From Planctomycetales bacterium (lineage in GTDB: Bacteria > Planctomycetota > Planctomycetia > Isosphaerales > Isosphaeraceae), in NCBI GenBank assembly GCA_027449865.1, contig DAIDKV010000208.1:1-49090 (forward strand): a DNA stretch of 49,090 nt, in the 5' to 3' direction. The number at the start of each line of letters is the position of its first letter. Within the stretch, counting starts at the first letter, position 1. The notes beneath the pieces were generated by a model. That model was not told where the DNA came from, made no database searches, and worked only from the letters and a program-made list of their open reading frames with translations. Below are positions 43,057 to 49,090 of this stretch, piece after piece. A program made the translations under genes and the position numbers.

Positions 43057-46000
43057 ATGGAACCCAGCCCCCGACCCGAGAGTGACCCCCTCTCCGACCT
43101 CGACCTCGACCAGCCGCTCGATCCCTCACCCACCGATCTCGATCTGGTCGATCGGCTCCGCTCCGCCAGCGAGGGGCTTCGCCTGCTCGAACGCCTCTGG
43201 CCCAGCAGCCTGGACACCCTCCCCGATCCCTCGACCCCGACGCCGGCCAGCGCGAGCCAGGCCTCCACGGCCGAACCGCCCCGGTTCGGGCGGTTCCGGA
43301 TCGTCCGCGAGCTGGGCCGGGGTGGGTTTGGCGTGGTCTTCCTGGCGATCGATCCGGACCTGGGTCGTCTGGTCGCGTTGAAGGTTCCGCGACCGGAGTG
43401 GCTCCTCGACGCCCCGGTTCGCGAGCGGTTCCTTCGCGAGGCCCGGGCCGTCGCCGCGCTCGATCATCCGGGGATCGCTCCGCTGTATGAGGCCGGCGAG
43501 CGGCATGGCGTCTGCTACATGGCCTCGGCCTATTGCGAGGGGCCCGACCTCGCCGCCTGGCTCCGCGAGCGAAAGGCGCCCGTCGCCCCGAGAACCGCCG
43601 CCAGGATCGCCGCCAGGCTGGCCGACGCCATCGCCCACGCCCACCAGCGGGGCGTCCTTCATCGCGACCTGAAGCCCTCGAACGTCCTGCTGGCACGCCA
43701 TCCCTCCGACGACGACACCGACGACGCCGAAGCCCTCTTGCCCCGGATCGTCGACTTCGGCCTCGCCCGCCTCCTCGACCAGGCCGCCGACGACGTCACC
43801 GCCAGCTTCGCCGCCGCCGGTACCGTCCCTTACATGGCCCCCGAGCAGGCCGGGGGACATCGCGTCGGGCCCGCCGCCGACGTCTATGGACTGGGCGCCG
43901 TCCTTTACTCCATGCTCTGCGGTCGCCCGCCTCGCCGTGGCGCCGCCGACGACGTCGTCCCACCCCGGTCGATCCGGCCCGAGATCCCGCGCGACCTCGA
44001 AGCCGTTTGCCTGAAGTGCCTGGAAAAAGACCCGGCCCGCCGCTACGCGACCGCCGGCCTCCTTCGCGACGACCTCCAGCGCCACCTCGACGGCCTGCCG
44101 ACCCTCGCCCGGTCGGGTGCCCGGTGGAACCGCGTTCGAAGGGTCTGGCGGCGGCACCGCCTGGTGCTGGCCCTCCTGGCGATCGTTGGGGCGATCGTCT
44201 CGGGCGTGTTCTGGTACGAGGACCGGGTTCAAAAGGCCGTCGAGCTGGCCCAGCATCGCGACGAGGAAGCCCGGCAGGTCCGCTTGTCGGCGCGTCGGAC
44301 CCGATACGACGCCGATCTTCGCCTCGCCCGGGAGCGGCTCCACGAGCACAACGTGCGCGAAGCCCTCGCGATCCTCGACCGCAACCGTCCCCGGTCCGGC
44401 GAGACCGACCTTCGCGAGTTCTCCTGGCGATACCTCCGGCGGCTGTCGGACCAGTCGCGTCAGACCCTTCGGGGCTTCAGCCGGGCGGTCTACTCGGTCG
44501 AGTTCTCACCCTCCGGCGACCGCCTCGCCGCCGCGAGCCAGGACGGAACCGTCCGCGTCTGGGAGACCGGCACCTGGCGGACGCTCCTCGCCTTCCGCGC
44601 CGATCGCCAGGAGGCCAACGCCGCGACCTTCTCCCCCGACGGCCGATCGCTGGCCACCGTCGGCGACGAGGGCTCGTTCCGCCTCTGGGATCTCGCCACC
44701 GGCCGCCCCCGGCTGAAGCGGCCCGCCCATCGCGGCGACGCCGTCATCGCTCGCTTCTCGCCGGATGGCCGGAACCTCCTCACCGGCGGACGCAAGGACG
44801 GCCAGATCGCCATCTGGAACCTCCACCAGTGCGCCGAAATGACCCGCCTCGACGCCCATCCCACCGACTTCGAGGCCGCCACCTTCTCCCCCGACGGCCG
44901 CTTCCTCGCGACGATCGGCAGCGGAAGCGTCCGCCTCTGGGACTTCGCCCGCCGGACCATGGTCGCCGAGCGGGTCGAGCCGGGCACCCTCTTTCAGGGA
45001 GCGGCGTTCTCGCACGACGGCCATTGCCTCGCCGTGACGAACCGTCGCGTCGTGCTGCTGAACCTCCCCAGCCTGACGGTCCGCCGCGAGCTGGACAGCC
45101 ATCTCGACGGCGTCTTCGCCGCCGCCTTCTCCGCCGACGATCAGACGGTCTTCTCCGCCGGCGAGGACGGTCTGATCCGAGCCTGGGACACCTCCACCGG
45201 CAAGCTCCGCTGGACCCGTCAAGGACACACGGGCAAGGTCTGGGGCCTCTCCCTCTCGCCCGACGGCCAGACGCTCGCCTCGGCCAGCACCGACGGAACA
45301 GTCAAGCTCTGGGACGCCCGGCCGCCCCTCGACCGCCAGTCGCTCACCCTCCCCGGCACCTTCGCCGCGATCCGGCTCTCCGGCGACGGCCAACGGTTCG
45401 CCGCGATCGACCCAACCGGCCAGTGGACGATCCGTGCCACGATCGACGGCCGCCTCCTCGAGTCGCGAGACCTGCTCGCCCTCCCCTCCGCCGGCCACCC
45501 CTTGCCTCGACCGCCCATCCAGGCCGTCATCGCCGACGACCTGCGAACCCTCCTCCTCGCCGGCGCCGACGGCGGCGTCTGGGCCTGGTCCGGCGAGCGT
45601 GCCTCGTTCCTCACCGGCCCCGCCCCAGGGACGACCGAGCCCATCCCCTTGAACTTGAGGCTCGACGCGAGCGGACGCCGGGCCCTCATCGTCCACCCGA
45701 CGACCTGGCGGCTGGAATACTGGGAGATCCCCTCGGCGCGTCGGATCGACGAGCGGACGGGCCCTTATGGCGATGCGTACCTCTTCCCGGACGGCCGACG
45801 CGTCGCGATCGTCCCGCATGGCTGGCGCCCGCCGATCCTCTGGGAACCGGGCGTGGCGGGGAGGGTTTCCTCGCCCTCGGGGAGGTCATTCAACCCGGTC
45901 CGCCTGGCCTTCTCGCCCGACGGCCGCTGGCTGGCCCATCGCGACCACCTCTCGGAGCCGGGCCGGCACGAGATCGTGCTCCGGGAGACGGAGCGGCTCG

Positions 46001-46272
46001 CGGTGATCCCGGTTCCGATCCACTCCACGGCGCGAGCGTGGAGCCTGGCCTTCGACCCGATTGGCCGAACGCTCGCGGGCGGCTGCGAGGACCAGTCCGT
46101 CCACATCTGGGACATGGCGACGGGCGAGGAGATCCTGACCCTGGGCCCGCTGCCCGGCGTCCCGGGCCATCTTCAATACCTCGACGAGGGCCGAACTCTC
46201 GCCGCGATCCTCGCCCGCCCCGACGGAACGACCGAGCTTTCCTTCTGGCGAACCGACCTGCACCCGAAGTGA
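43057..46272 (+). CDS. Membrane Ser/Thr protein kinase with WD40 propeller
   Basis: Protein of 1071 residues. A disordered acidic N-terminus (1–78) precedes a Hanks-type kinase domain (about 79–345): the glycine loop GRGGFGVVF, Lys109 in VALKV, HRDLKPSN with Asp204, DFG (233–235) and APEQAGG. A single membrane helix follows (about 368–387, LVLALLAIVGAIVSGVFW), then a predicted WD40 beta-propeller (about 465–1060, many LWD/VWE/IWD repeat ends). The kinase side is cytoplasmic; the propeller would face the periplasm and could sense an envelope signal. All catalytic residues look intact. It is coupled to the ECF sigma gene. Confidence 0.95.
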   Translation: MEPSPRPESDPLSDLDLDQPLDPSPTDLDLVDRLRSASEGLRLLERLWPSSLDTLPDPSTPTPASASQASTAEPPRFGRFRIVRELGRGGFGVVFLAIDPDLGRLVALKVPRPEWLLDAPVRERFLREARAVAALDHPGIAPLYEAGERHGVCYMASAYCEGPDLAAWLRERKAPVAPRTAARIAARLADAIAHAHQRGVLHRDLKPSNVLLARHPSDDDTDDAEALLPRIVDFGLARLLDQAADDVTASFAAAGTVPYMAPEQAGGHRVGPAADVYGLGAVLYSMLCGRPPRRGAADDVVPPRSIRPEIPRDLEAVCLKCLEKDPARRYATAGLLRDDLQRHLDGLPTLARSGARWNRVRRVWRRHRLVLALLAIVGAIVSGVFWYEDRVQKAVELAQHRDEEARQVRLSARRTRYDADLRLARERLHEHNVREALAILDRNRPRSGETDLREFSWRYLRRLSDQSRQTLRGFSRAVYSVEFSPSGDRLAAASQDGTVRVWETGTWRTLLAFRADRQEANAATFSPDGRSLATVGDEGSFRLWDLATGRPRLKRPAHRGDAVIARFSPDGRNLLTGGRKDGQIAIWNLHQCAEMTRLDAHPTDFEAATFSPDGRFLATIGSGSVRLWDFARRTMVAERVEPGTLFQGAAFSHDGHCLAVTNRRVVLLNLPSLTVRRELDSHLDGVFAAAFSADDQTVFSAGEDGLIRAWDTSTGKLRWTRQGHTGKVWGLSLSPDGQTLASASTDGTVKLWDARPPLDRQSLTLPGTFAAIRLSGDGQRFAAIDPTGQWTIRATIDGRLLESRDLLALPSAGHPLPRPPIQAVIADDLRTLLLAGADGGVWAWSGERASFLTGPAPGTTEPIPLNLRLDASGRRALIVHPTTWRLEYWEIPSARRIDERTGPYGDAYLFPDGRRVAIVPHGWRPPILWEPGVAGRVSSPSGRSFNPVRLAFSPDGRWLAHRDHLSEPGRHEIVLRETERLAVIPVPIHSTARAWSLAFDPIGRTLAGGCEDQSVHIWDMATGEEILTLGPLPGVPGHLQYLDEGRTLAAILARPDGTTELSFWRTDLHPK

Positions 46273-46321
46273 CCCCGCCCTGCCCTGCCCTGCCCATCCG
46301 ATCGGTCTCAGCCGCCAGCCG

Positions 46322-47395
46322 TTATCCGGCCTCCACCGCGAGGGCCTGGGCCGATGGAGACTCGACCGGCTTGGAGGAGGTCAAATAGCGTCCGAAACGC
46401 TCGGCCGGTGCCTCGATGAAGCGATACGAGAGAGCCGCCATCACCAGGCTCACAGCCACCCAGATCAGCAGCGTCACCGGCCGAGGTCCGACGGCTCCAA
46501 TCCCGGCCATCACCACGGGATGAACAAGATACAGCGAGTAACTGATCCGCCCGAGCCACAGGAACAATCGAGGGATCTCCACGTTACGCAACTGCCGGGC
46601 AATAAGGAACGCGAGAAAGCCCAGCAGAAGCGCGCCCGAGAAGTACTGGCCCCTGGTCGCGACGAAGAATCGCACCAGGTACAGCAAAAGGCCGGCCAGT
46701 GCCCCATACGCGGCCAGGGGACGAAGCTCACCCCGGTCCAGGCGATAAAGGCAGGTCCCAACCGACATGATCGCGAGGAAAAGCAAGAGATCCCAGGTAT
46801 GACACCAACCGGAGAGCCAGTTCCATTCCGGGGCGTAACGACGCACTCCATACGAGAGGAACATCAAGACCCAGGCAACCGTGGCCGGCCTTCGATGAAG
46901 CCCCGCGAGCCAGAGCAAGGAGGCCAACCCATAAAACACCAGCTCGACCCAGAGCGTCCAGGCGACGGGGACGATCGGAAAGCCCAACGCCCCCCGGACC
47001 ATCAAGACATCCAACGGCAGCAGGGAGAGCCCCGGCGCGTTCTCGCCATGCGTTTCCGGCCGAAGGACAATCAGTCCCAGCGTCATGGCCAGGGTGAACC
47101 AGTAGCTAGGATAAAGCCGCCAGAACCTCCGAATCCAGAAGACTCGGAGCGAGGACGATCGCTCGATCGAGACCGGGATGATATACCCGCTGATCGCGAA
47201 GAAGGCGATGACGGCGGCGTGATCCAACGGCACCGTGGTCGCGAAAAAACGATCCACACTCCCCCAGAGCGAGCGGCTGCCATGACTCATCAGGACCGTG
47301 AAGGCCGCCAAACCGCGAAGCGCGTCAAGCCACTCAATCCGTCCGCGGGCGACGCGGTTGGGCAAGTTCGCGTTCGTGGTCGTTTCCGCCGTCAT
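46322..47395 (-). CDS. Acyltransferase 3 family membrane protein (copy A)
   Basis: Protein of 357 residues. It begins with the acyltransferase_3 signature GRIEWLDALRGLAAFTVLMS with the catalytic-type His just after, followed by about ten hydrophobic segments, and ends with YSLYLVHPVVMAGI and FIEAPAERFG. The family O-acylates sugars, peptidoglycan or lipids at the membrane; the donor and acceptor are not predictable. The ATG at 47395 has a strong AAGGGGAG ribosome site. It is one of two tandem copies; copy B (47642–48790) is 25 residues longer. The two genes share upstream control sequence. Confidence 0.9.
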   Translation of the reverse strand: MTAETTTNANLPNRVARGRIEWLDALRGLAAFTVLMSHGSRSLWGSVDRFFATTVPLDHAAVIAFFAISGYIIPVSIERSSSLRVFWIRRFWRLYPSYWFTLAMTLGLIVLRPETHGENAPGLSLLPLDVLMVRGALGFPIVPVAWTLWVELVFYGLASLLWLAGLHRRPATVAWVLMFLSYGVRRYAPEWNWLSGWCHTWDLLLFLAIMSVGTCLYRLDRGELRPLAAYGALAGLLLYLVRFFVATRGQYFSGALLLGFLAFLIARQLRNVEIPRLFLWLGRISYSLYLVHPVVMAGIGAVGPRPVTLLIWVAVSLVMAALSYRFIEAPAERFGRYLTSSKPVESPSAQALAVEAG

Positions 47396-47517
47396 CGCTC
47401 CCCTTTCGTTCCGCCGTCCAGCAAACAATGGCCCCATTCGCCATCCAAACCGATCCCCATCCCGCCACAGACGACAGATCCAGCCACAACATCTCCACCG
47501 TGACCACGTCCTTCAAA

Positions 47518-47545
47518 CCTATCACGGCTCGACACACGACGTCAA
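47518..47545 (-). promoter_or_regulatory. Conserved upstream element of acyltransferase copy A
   Basis: On the minus strand TTGACG (47545–47540) is followed 16 bases later by GATAGG (47523–47518). The -10 is weak, but the whole stretch is almost unchanged in copy B, which argues for function. Confidence 0.35.
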
Positions 47546-47641
47546 ACAAGGCACTACCGGTCGTTGATCCTTGGCAACAAGACTACCGACCGACCGAAAT
47601 CGGCCCGAAGGCCCCCGCGACCACGGCCCGCGTGACAGCCG

Positions 47642-48790
47642 TTATCCGGCCTCCACCGCGAGCGACGCCGACGTCGGAGCCCCGGCCGGCCGGACGCGGC
47701 TGGAGGAGGTCAGCGAGCGCCCAAGGCGTTCGGCCGGTGCCTCGATGAAGCGATACGAGAGAGCCGCCACCACCAGGCTCACAGCCACCCAGACCAGCAG
47801 CGTCAGTGGCCGAGGTCCGACGGGGCCAATCCCGGCGATCACCACGGGATGAACAAGATACAGCGAGTAACTGATCCGCCCGAGCCACAGGAACAGTCGA
47901 GGAATCTCCACGTGACACAACTGCCTGGCAAGAAGGAACACAACGACCCCCATCAGACGTGCGGGCGCATGGGGATCGCCGGTAAGAGAGGCGTCAAACT
48001 CCCATCGGATGTCGCCGACATAACGTGCCGGCGCATAGGGATCAAACGCGGACACCTGGACAATTCGGGCCAGGAGCAATAGTAGACCCGCCAGCGTCCC
48101 ATAGGCGTACACGGGTCGAAGCTCGCCTCGGTCCAGGCGGTGAAGGCACGTCCCAACCGACATGATGGCAAGGTAGAGGAGAAGTTCCCAGGAATGGTAC
48201 CCGCCAGTAAGCAAGTTCAGTCCCGGCGCATAACGCCGGAGCCCAAACGAAAGGAACATCAAGCTCCAGGCGACAGCGGCCGGCCTCTTGTTTAACCCCG
48301 AAATCCACATCAACGACACCAGACCATAGAACACCATCTCGACCCAGAGCGTCCAGGCGCCCGCAACGATCGGCGCACTCACAGACCCCCGAATCATGGC
48401 GAGGTCGAGCGGCAGCATCAATAGACTCGGCTCACCCTGATTTGGAACACTACGCCCCGCAGCCACCAGGCCAACCGCCATCACCAGCGTGACCCCGTAT
48501 GCGGGATAGAGCCGCCAGAACCGACGGATCCAGAATACCTGTAGCGAGGGCGACCGCTCCATCGACATCGGAATGACGTAACCGCTGATCGCGAAGAAGG
48601 AAATGACCGCAACGTGACCCACGTGGAGTGTTCGAGAGTAGAAACCATCCATGGTCGTCCAGAGCATGCAGCCGCCATGTCCCAGGAGGACCGTGAACGC
48701 GGCCAATCCTCGTAACGCATCAAGCCACTCGACACGCGCACCTGCAACACGGCTCTTCCTCGGCTCAGGCGTGGTCGTTTCCGCCGTCAT
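47642..48790 (-). CDS. Acyltransferase 3 family membrane protein (copy B)
   Basis: Protein of 382 residues, clearly paralogous to copy A over its whole length (VEWLDALRGLAAFTVLLGHG, YSLYLVHPVVIAGI, FIEAPAERLG). It differs by an insert of about 25 residues between two late helices containing two related pieces (DPYAPARYVGD and DPHAPARLMG). The same strong ribosome site precedes the ATG at 48790. The hydrophobic helices and signature His are retained, so it is probably functional. Together with copy A and the duplicated leaders it forms a tandem duplication of about 1.3 kb units. Confidence 0.9.
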   Translation of the reverse strand: MTAETTTPEPRKSRVAGARVEWLDALRGLAAFTVLLGHGGCMLWTTMDGFYSRTLHVGHVAVISFFAISGYVIPMSMERSPSLQVFWIRRFWRLYPAYGVTLVMAVGLVAAGRSVPNQGEPSLLMLPLDLAMIRGSVSAPIVAGAWTLWVEMVFYGLVSLMWISGLNKRPAAVAWSLMFLSFGLRRYAPGLNLLTGGYHSWELLLYLAIMSVGTCLHRLDRGELRPVYAYGTLAGLLLLLARIVQVSAFDPYAPARYVGDIRWEFDASLTGDPHAPARLMGVVVFLLARQLCHVEIPRLFLWLGRISYSLYLVHPVVIAGIGPVGPRPLTLLVWVAVSLVVAALSYRFIEAPAERLGRSLTSSSRVRPAGAPTSASLAVEAG

Positions 48791-48876
48791 CGCTCCCCTT
48801 TCATTCCGCCGTCGAGCAAACGATGGCCCCATTCGCCATCCAAACGTATCCCCAACCCGTGGCCGCGTCTCTCGAG

Positions 48877-48904
48877 CCTATCACGGCTCGACACACGACG
48901 TCAA
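48877..48904 (-). promoter_or_regulatory. Conserved upstream element of acyltransferase copy B
   Basis: The same TTGACG (48904–48899), 16-base spacer, GATAGG (48882–48877) arrangement as in copy A. The conserved block reaches from the -35-like box to the -10-like box. Confidence 0.35.
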
Positions 48905-48951
48905 ACAAGGCAATACCGATCGTTGATCCTTCGCAACATCCTCGAAGTGAC

Positions 48952-48974
48952 GGCCGGCCGCCGCGGGGCCGGCC
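48952..48974. repeat. Hairpin 1 near the right edge
   Basis: GGCCGGCC (48952–48959) is repeated as its own complement at 48967–48974, giving an eight-pair stem with a seven-base loop. It is followed closely by the hairpin at 48985–49008. Confidence 0.5.
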
Positions 48975-48984
48975 TTGCAAGCAA

Positions 48985-49008
48985 CTCCCCGCTAAAGGAA
49001 GCGGGGAG
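48985..49008. repeat. Hairpin 2 near the right edge, possible mobile-element end
   Basis: CTCCCCGC (48985–48992) and GCGGGGAG (49001–49008) pair around TAAAGGAA and are followed by CTTT. Such short subterminal hairpins of the CTCCCCGC type are seen at ends of IS200/IS605-type elements, but could also be a terminator. No transposase gene is visible before the window ends. Confidence 0.4.
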
Positions 49009-49090
49009 CTTTCCGGTTCGACCGTCCGACGAATCGGATGGCTTCCCCGTTCTATCGCCTGCTTACGATGACCCATGTAGGAGCCGGCTC

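Larger units (their letters stand above)
46317..48938. repeat. Tandem duplication of acyltransferase genes with their leaders
   Basis: Unit A (about 46317–47578) and unit B (about 47637–48938) start with the same sequence around the stop codon (AGCCGTTATCCGGCCTCCAC) and both run through the ribosome site and the leader to a common CGTTGATCCTT. Coding parts have diverged while a leader segment of about 45 bases is nearly identical. A 58-base unrelated piece separates the units. Confidence 0.8.

Noticed and set aside
46281-46300. CTGCC repeats after the kinase gene
   Set aside because: Only three or four short units; too small to call a functional repeat.
43533-46388. A 951-codon frame overlapping the kinase–WD40 gene on the same strand
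   Set aside because: The translation is Arg/Pro-rich, typical of a shifted frame of GC-rich coding DNA, and the kinase frame has all catalytic motifs.

Overview
The window is GC-rich chromosomal DNA from a planctomycete, most likely of the Isosphaeraceae/Gemmatales type. The evidence is an ECF sigma factor paired with a Ser/Thr kinase–WD40 protein, a secreted hydrolase with an N-terminal LEPR-type motif, a long MoxR/DUF58/BatA/von Willebrand-A cluster with a caspase-like protein, a Uma2 remnant, and very long open frames antisense to real genes. It looks like an ordinary chromosome rather than a plasmid or phage, because it carries the tRNA–tuf–ribosomal protein–RNA polymerase block. No rRNA, CRISPR array or complete insertion sequence is visible.

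Layout. 1–6276, minus strand: a LarA-like (DUF2088) protein cut by the left edge, a phosphate-selective-type porin, a short-chain dehydrogenase, a cupin, and a TPR protein with a glycosyltransferase-9-like C-terminus. 6584–8033, plus strand: a zinc-ribbon membrane protein and a small uncharacterised protein. 8207–23150, plus strand: a tightly packed cluster encoding a TPR/gluzincin protein, DUF4159, MoxR ATPase, DUF58, a BatA-type vWA protein, a giant coiled-coil membrane protein, a second vWA membrane protein, and a caspase-fold protein without its catalytic cysteine. Most junctions here are ATGA or TGATG overlaps, so the products probably act together at the membrane. 23152–24660: tRNA-Phe (minus), a Uma2 fragment and a DUF72 protein.

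24821–40251 is the information-processing block: promoter, tRNA-Thr(TGT), tRNA-Tyr(GTA), tRNA-Gly(TCC), tRNA-Thr(GGT), tuf, rpmG, tRNA-Trp(CCA), secE, nusG, rplK, rplA, rplJ, rplL, rpoB, rpoC and a bidirectional terminator. Hairpins lie between rplJ/rplL, rplL/rpoB and rpoB/rpoC. The 562-base rpoB–rpoC gap also holds a good promoter candidate, so rpoC may be partly uncoupled from rpoB. NusG carries an acidic N-terminal extension of about 85 residues.

40288–48790: a minus-strand SGNH hydrolase with bacterial Ig-like repeats, the ECF sigma/kinase–WD40 pair on the plus strand, and two tandemly duplicated acyltransferase-3 genes on the minus strand, each with its own copy of a conserved upstream region. 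The right edge ends in two adjacent hairpins that could be the end of a mobile element lying outside the window.

The best candidates for something less described are the 8207–23150 cluster with its inactive-looking caspase-fold/EF-hand protein, the separation of rpoB and rpoC transcription, and the NusG extension. All functional statements rest on motifs read by eye; no database search was possible.
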